In this document: one piece after another, positions 8,210 through 15,695 of the stretch
Numbering within the stretch: position 1 is the first letter of the stretch
Layout: the number at the start of each line of letters is the position of its first letter
Assembly: GCF_041435215.1 (NCBI RefSeq)
Contig: NZ_CP108394.1
Coordinates: forward strand, 5,394,001-5,458,000
Direction of reading: 5' to 3'
DNA length: 64,000 nucleotides
From: Streptomyces sp. NBC_01314
GTDB taxonomy: Bacteria > Actinomycetota > Actinomycetes > Streptomycetales > Streptomycetaceae
Program-made: the position numbers and the translations under genes
The notes under the pieces: model-generated
The model's database searches: none
What the model was told of the DNA's origin: nothing
The model's input: the letters and a program-made list of their open reading frames with translations, nothing else

Positions 8210-9166
8210 GTGCCCGCACCCCGCCCGCATCGCGTAGCCGTCCTTGTGCTCGAGGGTGCGAAGCCGCTCGACGTCGGAATTCCCGCGCAGGTATTCACGA
8301 CCCGCGCGAGCATGCCGTACGAGGTGCGGGTGTGCGGGGCGACACCCGGTCTCGTGACCGGCGGCGACGGCCTCGCGTACTACGTCGCCCACGGCCTCGA
8401 CGCACTTGCGTGGGCCGACATCGTCTTCGTCCCCGGCTACCGGTTCCCGGACCGCGACGACCCGCCGCAGGCCGTCGTCGAGGCACTGATCGCCGCCCAC
8501 GACCGGGGTGCGCGGCTCGCCGCCATCTCGACGGGCGCCTTCGCGCTCGCCGCCACGGGCCTGCTCGACGGCAGGCGCGCCACGACGCACTGGCACTACA
8601 CGCGGGCCCTCGTGGCCAGGCATCCGCTCGTCCGGGTCGACGAGAACGTGCTGTTCGTCGACGAGGGCAGCGTGCTCACCTCGGCCGGCGCCGCCTCCGG
8701 CATCGACCTGTGCCTGCACATCCTGCGCGGTGACCTCGGCGTGGCCGCGTCCAACCACGCGGCCCGGCGTCTGGTCGCGGCCCCCTACCGCAGCGGCGGC
8801 CAGGCGCAGTACGTGCCGCGCAGCGTCCCCGAACCGCTCGGCGAACGGTTCGCCGCCACCCGCGAGTGGGCGCTGCACCGGCTCGGCGAGCCCCTCACGC
8901 TCGACATACTGGCGCGGCAGGCGGGGGTCTCGCCGCGCACGTTCTCCCGGCGCTTCGTCGAGGAGACCGGCTGCACGCCGATGCAGTGGGTGATGCGCGC
9001 CCGCATCGACCTGGCCCGCGAACTGCTCGAGCGCTCGCAGCGCGGCGTCGAACAGATCGCCGCCGACATCGGGCTCGGCACCGGCGCGAACCTGCGCCTG
9101 CACTTCCAGCGCATCCTCGGCACCACACCGAGCGAGTACCGGCGCACCTTCACGCGGGGCGAGTAA
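8210..9166 (+). CDS. GlxA family transcriptional regulator (DJ-1/PfpI plus AraC HTH)
   Basis: A 318-aa cytoplasmic regulator. Residues about 5-175 form a DJ-1/PfpI amidotransferase-like domain (RVAVLVLEGAKPLDVGIPAQVF, GARLAAISTGAFALAATGLLDGRRATTHW). Residues about 210-315 form the AraC double helix-turn-helix (LTLDILARQAGVSPRTFSRRFVEETG and VEQIAADIGLGTGANLRLHFQRILGTTPSEYRR). The amidotransferase nucleophile position is STGAF rather than a Cys-containing elbow, as expected for a ligand-sensing, non-catalytic domain. Target unknown. The GAPDH gene lies 117 bp downstream on the same strand and could be a target, but this is inference only. Confidence 0.85.
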   Translation: MPAPRPHRVAVLVLEGAKPLDVGIPAQVFTTRASMPYEVRVCGATPGLVTGGDGLAYYVAHGLDALAWADIVFVPGYRFPDRDDPPQAVVEALIAAHDRGARLAAISTGAFALAATGLLDGRRATTHWHYTRALVARHPLVRVDENVLFVDEGSVLTSAGAASGIDLCLHILRGDLGVAASNHAARRLVAAPYRSGGQAQYVPRSVPEPLGERFAATREWALHRLGEPLTLDILARQAGVSPRTFSRRFVEETGCTPMQWVMRARIDLARELLERSQRGVEQIAADIGLGTGANLRLHFQRILGTTPSEYRRTFTRGE

Positions 9167-9283
9167 CCCGCCCAACGCCGCATGTACGGGTGTGGCGGGA
9201 TCCTTTTGAACCATGGCGATCCCGCCACTGTCAGCGGCGTCGGCCGCGCGCGAGCCTGGTGTGGAAGGGAAGGGACCTCACTC

Positions 9284-10282
9284 ATGACTCGCATCGCCAT
9301 CAACGGATTCGGCCGCATCGGGCGCAATGTGCTGCGCGCACTGCTGGAGCGCGACAGCGCCCTCGACATCGTCGCCGTCAACGACCTGACGGAGCCCGCC
9401 ACTCTCGCCCGGCTGCTCGCCTACGACAGCACGGCCGGCCGGCTCGGGCGCCCGGTGACCGTCGACGGGGACGCCCTCGTCGTCGACGGCCGCCGGATCA
9501 CGGTGCTGGCCGAGCGCGAACCGGCGCAGCTGCCGTGGGCCGAACTCGGCGTCGACATCGTCCTGGAAGCCACCGGCCGCTTCACCTCGGCCAAGGCCGC
9601 CGGGGCCCACCTCGACGCGGGCGCGAGGAAGGTACTCGTCAGCGCGCCGTCGGACGGCGCCGACGTCACGCTCGCGTTCGGGGTCAACAACGACGCCTAC
9701 GACCCGGCCGTGCACACGATCGTCTCGAACGCCTCCTGCACCACCAACGCGCTCGCGCCGCTGGCCGCGGTCCTCGACGAACTCGCCGGTATCGAGCACG
9801 GGTTCATGACGACGGTGCACGCCTACACGCAGGAGCAGAACCTGCAGGACGGTCCGCACCGCGACGCCCGTCGCGCCCGGGCCGCCGGCGTCAACATCGT
9901 GCCGACCACGACCGGCGCCGCCAAGGCGATCGGCCTGGTGCTGCCGAACCTCGCCGGCAAGCTGTCGGGCGACTCGATCCGCGTACCGGTGCCGGTGGGT
10001 TCGATCGTGGAACTCAACACGACCGTCGCCCGCGACGTGACGCGCGAGGACGTGCTGGCGGCGTACCGCGCCGCGGCGGAGGGGCCGCTCACCGGTGTCC
10101 TCGAATACTCGGAGGACCCGCTCGTCTCCTCCGACATCGTGGGCAATCCCGCCTCGTCGATCTTCGACTCGGCTCTCACCCGCGTCGAGGGCCGCCACGT
10201 CAAGGTGGTCGCCTGGTACGACAACGAGTGGGGCTTCTCGAACCGCGTGATCGACACGCTCGAGTTCCTCGCCACCCGCTGA
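9284..10282 (+). CDS. gap: Type I glyceraldehyde-3-phosphate dehydrogenase
   Basis: A 332-aa cytoplasmic enzyme oxidising glyceraldehyde-3-phosphate to 1,3-bisphosphoglycerate with NAD(P). The N-terminal Rossmann motif is INGFGRIGRNVLRALLE; the catalytic cysteine is Cys152 in SNASCTTN; TTVHAYTQEQNLQDGPHRDARRAR and the C-terminal WYDNEWGFSNRV are diagnostic. ATG 9284 follows GGAAGGGAAGGGA. Streptomyces usually carry more than one gap; this copy is not next to pgk/tpi and may be an accessory paralogue. It is full length and no residue is missing. Confidence 0.93.
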   Translation: MTRIAINGFGRIGRNVLRALLERDSALDIVAVNDLTEPATLARLLAYDSTAGRLGRPVTVDGDALVVDGRRITVLAEREPAQLPWAELGVDIVLEATGRFTSAKAAGAHLDAGARKVLVSAPSDGADVTLAFGVNNDAYDPAVHTIVSNASCTTNALAPLAAVLDELAGIEHGFMTTVHAYTQEQNLQDGPHRDARRARAAGVNIVPTTTGAAKAIGLVLPNLAGKLSGDSIRVPVPVGSIVELNTTVARDVTREDVLAAYRAAAEGPLTGVLEYSEDPLVSSDIVGNPASSIFDSALTRVEGRHVKVVAWYDNEWGFSNRVIDTLEFLATR

Positions 10283-10388
10283 CCGGACGCCGGGGCGGTA
10301 CCCCGCCTCCGGCGACCGCGTCGGCCTTCACGAGAAGCGACAGCATCGACGTCTCTGTCATCGTCGCCCAGGAGACGGAAGCCGGCGG

Positions 10389-11096
10389 TCACTCTTTCCG
10401 TTCTCCAGGCGTGAACGGGCCTGTCGCGGGGGCTACGCACTTGTCGACGACGGTCTCCTCGCCGGCCACCGAGCCGTCCAAGCAGAGCCGTCCGCCTTGG
10501 TCGCGCAGGTCGAGAGAGAACCGCGTGGTCGTACCGGACTGCTTGAGGCCGTGGATGCGCTCGTCGATGTAGCCGAGGTCGTTCAGGACCGTCCGGACCT
10601 TGGTGGGGGTGGGATCCGCCAGATCCCAGAGCGCTTGGGTGATGCGCAGTTCATGGTGGTTGCCCGCGCACCAGTCGCGAGCGTTCAACTCCACCTCCGG
10701 CCCCGTCGTGGGGGCGATCGGCTCGATCGCGTCGCTCGGCGGTGTCTCTCCCGGCGGCAACGACTCCGCCGAACCGGACGGCAACGACTTCGGTGGACTC
10801 GACGGCAACGACTCCGGCGGACCGGTCGGGGGTACCTCCGCCGGACCGCTCGGGGGCGACTCCGCCGGACCGCTCGGGGGACACTGCTGCGCGATCTCGC
10901 TCAGCATCTTCGTGAAGGCCGCGTCGGGCCGGGCCCCGGCGGTGTCAGCGGGGTTGCTTTGCGGTCCGCCGGCGTCTGTCTTCTCGGTACCGCAGGCGGC
11001 GAGCGCCAGAGCCGCGAGAGCCGCTGCTGCGAGCGTGGGCCACGGGCGGCGCGGGGAGCGGGCAGCTGTGCCGGCCGGGGCAGGGTTTCTTCTCAT
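10389..11096 (-). CDS. Proline-rich lipoprotein, unknown function
   Basis: A 235-aa protein with a lipoprotein signal: basic RSPRRPWPTLAAAALAALALAACG with the lipobox LAAC. After the membrane anchor comes a linker of imperfect repeats (PPSGPAE, PPTGPPE, LPSSPPK, LPSGSAE), encoded by a degenerate 21-24-bp repeat around 10740-10890. The C-terminal domain (DWCAGNHHELRITQALWDLADPTPTKVRTVLNDLGYIDERIHGL...) has two conserved-looking Cys pairs. The start at MRRNPAPAG is chosen because it opens a normal signal peptide; an upstream frame to 11165 exists. Divergent from the MarR gene. Confidence 0.7.
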   Translation of the reverse strand: MRRNPAPAGTAARSPRRPWPTLAAAALAALALAACGTEKTDAGGPQSNPADTAGARPDAAFTKMLSEIAQQCPPSGPAESPPSGPAEVPPTGPPESLPSSPPKSLPSGSAESLPPGETPPSDAIEPIAPTTGPEVELNARDWCAGNHHELRITQALWDLADPTPTKVRTVLNDLGYIDERIHGLKQSGTTTRFSLDLRDQGGRLCLDGSVAGEETVVDKCVAPATGPFTPGERKE

Positions 11097-11226
11097 GCGC
11101 CGAGTCTCCGCGCAGGCCGGCGCCTCCACCTGAGCACGCGTACTCAAGTGCGCAGGGGTGCTCACTCACTCTGCTTGAGCCCCGTTAAGGACTCTTCCGG
11201 ATAATCCGCCTCGGATCGATCTGCTC

Positions 11227-11232
11227 TACGCT
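11227..11232 (+). promoter_or_regulatory. -10 box of a probable leaderless transcript
   Basis: TACGCT lies 7 nt before the ATG of the MarR gene, with no ribosome site between. Confidence 0.5.
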
Positions 11233-11239
11233 GGCAGAC

Positions 11240-11725
11240 ATGACCGCCATGACGCCCGCGCGCACCGAACCGGACCTGTCGTTCCTCCTCGACCACACCA
11301 GTCACGTCCTGCGGAGCCAGATGTCCGCCGCCCTCGCCGAGATCGGCCTGACCGCCCGCATGCACTGTGTGCTCGTCCACGCCCTGGAGGAGGAGCGCAC
11401 CCAGATCCAGCTCGCCGAGATCGGCGACATGGACAAGACCACGATGGTGGTGACGGTGGATGCCCTGGAGAAGGCGGGTCTGGCCGAGCGCCGCCCCTCC
11501 AGTACGGACCGGCGGGCCCGGATCATCGCCGTCACCGACGAGGGCGCACGCATCGCCGGGCAGAGTCAGAAGATCGTCGACCGCGTGCATCGCGACGCCC
11601 TGGCCACCCTTCCCGAGGAGGACAGGGAAGCCCTCCTGCGAACCCTGAAGCGCCTGGTCGGCGATGGTCTGGCCAATCCCGTCGAGGCCCCGCGCACCGC
11701 CCGGCGGGCGCGCCAGGCCAGGTAG
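11240..11725 (+). CDS. MarR family transcriptional regulator
   Basis: A 161-aa winged-helix regulator. The DNA-recognition region is IQLAEIGDMDKTTMVVTVDALEKAGLAERRPSSTDRRARIIAVTDEG, the standard MarR helix-turn-helix and wing. The N-terminal helices DLSFLLDHTSHVLRSQMSAALAEIGL form the dimer interface. It sits 99 bp upstream of a DHA2 exporter on the same strand, the classic arrangement for a MarR repressor controlling an efflux pump. An imperfect inverted repeat before the exporter is a candidate operator. The ATG follows a TANNNT box closely, suggesting a leaderless mRNA. Confidence 0.88.
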   Translation: MTAMTPARTEPDLSFLLDHTSHVLRSQMSAALAEIGLTARMHCVLVHALEEERTQIQLAEIGDMDKTTMVVTVDALEKAGLAERRPSSTDRRARIIAVTDEGARIAGQSQKIVDRVHRDALATLPEEDREALLRTLKRLVGDGLANPVEAPRTARRARQAR

Positions 11726-11761
11726 GCGGAGGAGTGAGGCCAAAAGTAAGACCGAAAGAAA

Positions 11762-11777
11762 TAGTTTGCAACAAAAC
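11762..11777. promoter_or_regulatory. Candidate MarR operator upstream of the exporter
   Basis: TAGTTTGCAACAAAAC is an AT-rich imperfect inverted repeat (GTTTG-CAA-CAAAaC) standing out in GC-rich DNA, between the MarR gene and the exporter. Confidence 0.5.
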
Positions 11778-11824
11778 CATCTGCTACGGTCTCTCCTGTC
11801 GCCCCGACTGACAGGAGAGACCGC

Positions 11825-13318
11825 ATGCCTGCCGCATCCGGCTTCGCGCCATCACCCGCTTCTCCCGCCGCCCCGCGCTCACGTCGGCTCGCCCTCGGAG
11901 TCATCGCCACCGGGATGCTGATGATCATCCTCGACGGCTCCATCGTGACCGTGGCGATGCCGGCCATCCAGAACGACCTGGGGTTCACCCCCGCCGGCCT
12001 CAGCTGGGTCGTCAACGCCTACCTCATCGCGTTCGGCAGCCTGCTCCTGCTGGCCGGCCGGCTCGGCGACCTGATCGGCCGCAGGCGCATGTTCCTGGCC
12101 GGCACCGCCGCCTTCACCGCCGCCTCGCTGCTGGCCGGCGTGGCCACCTCGCCCGCCGTACTGATCGTCGCCCGCTTCCTCCAGGGCATCGGCAGCGCGA
12201 TGGCCGCCGCTGTCAGCCTGGGCATCCTCGTGACGCTGTTCACCGAGCCCAGGGAGCGCGCCAGGGCCATCGCCGTCTTCAGTTTCACCGGCGCGGCGGG
12301 CGCGTCCATCGGCCAGGTCCTCGGCGGCGTACTCACCGACGCGCTCAACTGGCACTGGATCTTCTTCATCAACCTGCCGATCGGTATCGCCGCCCTCGCG
12401 ATCGCCGTCCGTGTCCTGCCCCGTGACGTCGGTCTGGGCCTCAAGGCGGGTGCGGACGTCTTCGGCGCGGTTCTGGTCACCGGCGGTCTGATGCTCGGCA
12501 TCCACACCGTCGTCAAGGTCGAGGAGTACGGCTGGACCTCGGGCCGCACTCTCGGCTTCGGTGCCCTCGCCGTCGTACTGCTCGCCGCGTTCCTCGTCCG
12601 TCAGGCCACCGCGAAGAACCCGCTGATGCCGCTGCGGATCTTCCGCTCGCGCAGCGTCTCCGCCGCCAACCTGGTCCAGCTCCTGATGGTCGCCGCGCTC
12701 TTCTCCTTCCAGATCCTCGTCGCCCTGTACCTCCAGAAGGTGCTCGGATACGGCGCCGCCGAGACCGGCCTCGCGATGCTCCCGGCAGCCGTCGTCATCG
12801 GTGCCGTCTCCCTGGGCGTCTCCGCCCGCCTCAACGGCCGCTTCGGTGAGCGCAACGTCCTGCTGGCGGGCATCGTGCTCCTCATCGGCGTCCTCGGTCT
12901 CCTCGCCCGCGTCCCCGTGCAGGCCGGTTACGCCGTCGACCTCCTTCCGGTCATGCTGCTCGCCGCGGGCTTCGGCCTCGCGCTGCCCGCGCTGACCACA
13001 CTCGGCATGTCCGGCGCGAACGAGGAGGACGCCGGCCTCGCGTCCGGCCTGTTCAACACCACCCAGCAGATCGGCATGGCCCTGGGCGTCGCGGCCTTGT
13101 CCACCCTGGCCGCCTCCCGCACCGAGAGCCTCGCGGCGGAGGGCCGGACGGCGGCCGAGGCACTGACCGGCGGCTACCGGCTCGCCTTCGCGGCGGGCGC
13201 GGGGCTCCTGGTCATCGCCTTCGCCGTCGCCTTCACGATGCTGCGCCGCCCCGAGCGGCAGACCGCCCAGGAGCCGGCCGCCGACACACCGGCTCCCACC
13301 CACGCCGCAGCCCTCTGA
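11825..13318 (+). CDS. DHA2 family MFS drug exporter (14 TM, EmrB/QacA-like)
   Basis: A 497-aa inner-membrane proton antiporter. Motif D1/A region: LDGSIVTVAMPAIQNDLGF, then GRLGDLIGRRRMFL (MFS motif A). FSFTGAAGASIGQVLGGVLTDALNWHWIFFINLPIG is the antiporter motif C region typical of DHA2 proteins. About 14 hydrophobic helices are visible. Substrate is not predictable. The gene follows and is probably controlled by the MarR regulator. ATG 11825 is preceded by AGGAGAG. The C-terminal tail is Ala/Pro-rich. Confidence 0.9.
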   Translation: MPAASGFAPSPASPAAPRSRRLALGVIATGMLMIILDGSIVTVAMPAIQNDLGFTPAGLSWVVNAYLIAFGSLLLLAGRLGDLIGRRRMFLAGTAAFTAASLLAGVATSPAVLIVARFLQGIGSAMAAAVSLGILVTLFTEPRERARAIAVFSFTGAAGASIGQVLGGVLTDALNWHWIFFINLPIGIAALAIAVRVLPRDVGLGLKAGADVFGAVLVTGGLMLGIHTVVKVEEYGWTSGRTLGFGALAVVLLAAFLVRQATAKNPLMPLRIFRSRSVSAANLVQLLMVAALFSFQILVALYLQKVLGYGAAETGLAMLPAAVVIGAVSLGVSARLNGRFGERNVLLAGIVLLIGVLGLLARVPVQAGYAVDLLPVMLLAAGFGLALPALTTLGMSGANEEDAGLASGLFNTTQQIGMALGVAALSTLAASRTESLAAEGRTAAEALTGGYRLAFAAGAGLLVIAFAVAFTMLRRPERQTAQEPAADTPAPTHAAAL

Positions 13319-13381
13319 CTGCCGAGTCGGTACCCGGCTGGGATCGTGATCCGGGAGAGGCGCGTCGGCGAGGGACTGCCG

Positions 13382-13843
13382 CTATTCCAGCCACATCCCG
13401 TCGCGCATGATGACTCTCCCGCGTAGTTCCGGCTCGCCTCGCCAAGCGCGCACAGTCCTCGGGACCACGCGTACATACAGAAAAGAACCCTCTTCCACGC
13501 GCGGATCCCACCCGAACTTGTCGGCGAACGCCTCCGCCGCGCCTTGGGGCACCTCCTGGTCCGGGAAGCACTCCGCCTCACCCTGGAGGAGCACCACGTC
13601 GAAGGTGTCCGGTAGCGCCAGGCGCACGCGCGGCTCTTCGCGGACGTTCCGCGCGGTCACGGAAGTGGCGCCGGTGCACATCCACACTGCTCGCCCGTCC
13701 CACAGGAACCAAAGCGGCACCTGGTGCGGCCCGTGATCAGGGTGAGCCGTCGACACCCATACGTCCCGCTCGGTGACGAGCCGCTCCAGAGCGTCGCGCC
13801 TACGCTCCGCCGTCCGGCGTCGAACGATTCCCGTGGTCTCCAT
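13382..13843 (-). CDS. Pyridoxamine 5'-phosphate oxidase-fold protein (PPOX/F420-dependent class)
   Basis: A 153-aa split-barrel protein. Visible features are VWVSTAHPDHGPHQVPLWFLWDGRAVWMCTGATSVTARNVREEPRVRLALPD, the typical PPOX pattern of substrate strands followed by a T.K.RNL-like NVREEPRV helix, and FLYVRVVPRTVRAWRG near the C-terminus. These proteins bind FMN or F420 and act as small oxidoreductases; the substrate is unknown. The start ATG has no ribosome site but a TAGGGT box 8 nt upstream, so a leaderless transcript is likely. Divergent from the pentapeptide-repeat gene. Confidence 0.8.
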   Translation of the reverse strand: METTGIVRRRTAERRRDALERLVTERDVWVSTAHPDHGPHQVPLWFLWDGRAVWMCTGATSVTARNVREEPRVRLALPDTFDVVLLQGEAECFPDQEVPQGAAEAFADKFGWDPRVEEGSFLYVRVVPRTVRAWRGEPELRGRVIMRDGMWLE

Positions 13844-13851
13844 GAGGACCG

Positions 13852-13857
13852 ACCCTA
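13852..13857 (-). promoter_or_regulatory. -10 box of a probable leaderless transcript
   Basis: On the minus strand TAGGGT precedes the PPOX-fold gene ATG by 8 nt. Confidence 0.45.
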
Positions 13858-14030
13858 GCCAGCAGGCGCGAAGCACGCCTGAGGCGCAGGACCTACTCCC
13901 AACGACCGATGAGGCGGACCAGTTGAACCGGTGGGCCGGGCGAGGAAGGCATGGCCGGCGTCGCGAGTGTGAACCAGCGGGCCCAGGAATCCGGGCGACG
14001 GCCACCGATCCGGCTGACACGCTGGCGCAC

Positions 14031-14465
14031 ATGACCACACCACTGACCGCGAGACAACGACTCGCCGCGCTCCACAGCCATGCGGCCGTGAACGGTGAGG
14101 ACTTCACCGGCCAGAACCTTGCTTCGGCCCGCACGTCGCGGCTGCGGTTCACCGGCTGCTCGTTCATCGGGGCCGATCTGCGCCACGCCACCCTGGACGG
14201 GTGTTGGTTCAAGTTCTGTGACTTCAGCGACGCGGACCTGCGCGGGGCTTCACTGCGCGGGGTCAGCCTGGCCGGATGCGATCTACGGGGTGCTGACCTG
14301 CGCGACACCGATCTGACCGACGCCAGGTTCGGAAGCGTGAACACGGGTGTGCCCCCGCTCGGGCTGACCGACGTCACCGGTGCCCGGTTCGAGGGAGCGT
14401 CCTTGCGCAACGTCCAAGCGGAAGGCGTCATCGGGTGGTCACCCGGGCTCAGCGGGAGCGCGTAG
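14031..14465 (+). CDS. Pentapeptide repeat protein
   Basis: A 144-aa protein whose centre is built of A(D/N)LXX units: GADLRHATLDGCWFKFCDFSD, then ADLRGASLRGVSLAG and GADLRDTDLTDARF. This predicts a right-handed quadrilateral beta-helix. Some family members mimic DNA and protect gyrase, but nothing here proves that role. The ATG has no ribosome site; a weak -10-like CACGCT lies 7 nt upstream. Cytoplasmic, no signal peptide. Confidence 0.78.
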   Translation: MTTPLTARQRLAALHSHAAVNGEDFTGQNLASARTSRLRFTGCSFIGADLRHATLDGCWFKFCDFSDADLRGASLRGVSLAGCDLRGADLRDTDLTDARFGSVNTGVPPLGLTDVTGARFEGASLRNVQAEGVIGWSPGLSGSA

Positions 14466-14608
14466 GCCTGCCTGGCGGCGCGCCGATCACAACCCGGTAC
14501 AGCTGAGGTCGAGCACGAGCCCTCGCCCACCGAAGTGCTCAGCGGCACCCAGCGAGAGCCGGCCGAACGCTGCACAGCACGCCGCCCGCACCTCACTCCG
14601 AACGGAAG

Positions 14609-15268
14609 TCATTCGGCTCCGGGCGGAAAGCCATAGATGCCGTCGCCCGCCGGTGGCGCGTCCGGGATGTCGAGGGGACAGATTCCCCACTGCCTGGCGA
14701 TGGCCATGACGTGCCTCTCGGAAGGCATGTCGGCATACCAGTCGTCCCAGTCGGATTCGTTCCAGGATGCCATCCCCTCTTCCGCCCCCCTGATGCCGAC
14801 ACCGAGTCGGCGCTCGATCTCGGTTGGCTCACCGAGTCGCAGGGGTCCGTCACCGGCCGAGCTGTCGTAGCAGTAGGCCCGGACGACTCGGCCGGCCTCC
14901 ACTCTCGCCCAGGCGTGGCACTCGCCGATGCGATCGGTGCGGAAGTACTGCAGGTCGCCCAGGTGCCGGCCGAGTGACCGAAGCCAGGACAGGAGGGACG
15001 GACCGCTGTCCTCAAGTCCGACGGGGAGGTGGATCCGGCCGTGAGCCAGCGTCCAGCCGTCCACGGGAGAGGCTACGAAGACGCCTCGCCGGTACGCCGC
15101 TTGTGTCCCCGCCTCCCAGTCCATTGTCACTCGCGTGAGCAACCCGAGCGCGTCGGCGACCTGCCCGCTGTCACCGCCGGGCACGGCCAGCCAGGACGTC
15201 TTGTAGCCGATTCCCACAGCGATCCTCTCCTCCACGCGTACGCGTATCCTGCTGCGCGGCTCCGACAT
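14609..15268 (-). CDS. Hypothetical protein, 219 aa
   Basis: Unrecognised soluble protein starting MSEPRSRIRVRVEERIAVGIG. The start follows GAAGG at a 3-nt spacing. The body is Trp-rich and well-formed (WLAVPGGDSGQVADALGL, SLLSWLRSLGRHLGDLQYF, ARVEAGRVVRAYCYDSSAG, WNESDWDDWYADMP). The C-terminus ends PPAGDGIYGFPPGAE. A frame runs further upstream but its codon use is poor. No signal peptide or transmembrane segment is seen. Neighbours give no functional hint. Confidence 0.65.
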   Translation of the reverse strand: MSEPRSRIRVRVEERIAVGIGYKTSWLAVPGGDSGQVADALGLLTRVTMDWEAGTQAAYRRGVFVASPVDGWTLAHGRIHLPVGLEDSGPSLLSWLRSLGRHLGDLQYFRTDRIGECHAWARVEAGRVVRAYCYDSSAGDGPLRLGEPTEIERRLGVGIRGAEEGMASWNESDWDDWYADMPSERHVMAIARQWGICPLDIPDAPPAGDGIYGFPPGAE

Positions 15269-15269
15269 G

Positions 15270-15511
15270 TGCCTTCTTGCCGAGCTGATGAAGCCGATCC
15301 GTCCCGCTGCCCGTTTCAGCTTCCTTCTCTGTGGCCAAGGACGGTGTCCTGCAGCAGGGTCACCGTCGCCGCCGAGGTCTCTGGTGCGGTTCAGCGATAC
15401 GGCAATTCGCGGGGCCGGGGGCGGGATGCCTTCTTCCAACTGCCCCAGGCCCTCCACGAGAACAGGGCACTATCCGGCCCTCACCGCCTCTTCGAGCGTA
15501 GGAAACCGCAT
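15270..15511 (-). pseudogene. Possible decayed small gene with an in-frame TAG
   Basis: The frame opens MRFPTLEEAVRAG, is interrupted by TAG at 15470-15472, and continues CPVLVEGLGQLEEGIPPPAP before codon use deteriorates. Translation stays in phase with the next gene. It could be a relic of a gene upstream of the 219-aa protein, or chance. Confidence 0.25.
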
Positions 15512-15640
15512 CCCGCCCCGAAGGCCGGCCGCCGTACGGTGGTTCGGGCGACGACGACGGATCGCGTGTGGGGGAGTTGCCGGGCCGAGTGGTCGTACGA
15601 GTACGGGCGGCTCGGTCGCACGGGTCGCCCGGCACGAAGA

Positions 15641-15664
15641 AGCCCCAGGTCAGTGCCTGGGGCT
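15641..15664. terminator. Hairpin terminator of the galactanase gene
   Basis: Arms AGCCCCAGG and CCTGGGGCT around a TCAGTG loop, 32 bp past the stop on the minus strand. Confidence 0.75.
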
Positions 15665-15695
15665 TCCTTGTCGGCCGTAGGGCCCGGCCGTACTG

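Noticed and set aside
13844..14596. N-terminal extension of the PPOX-fold gene to 404 residues
   Set aside because: It would run through the divergent pentapeptide-repeat gene and shows no family similarity.
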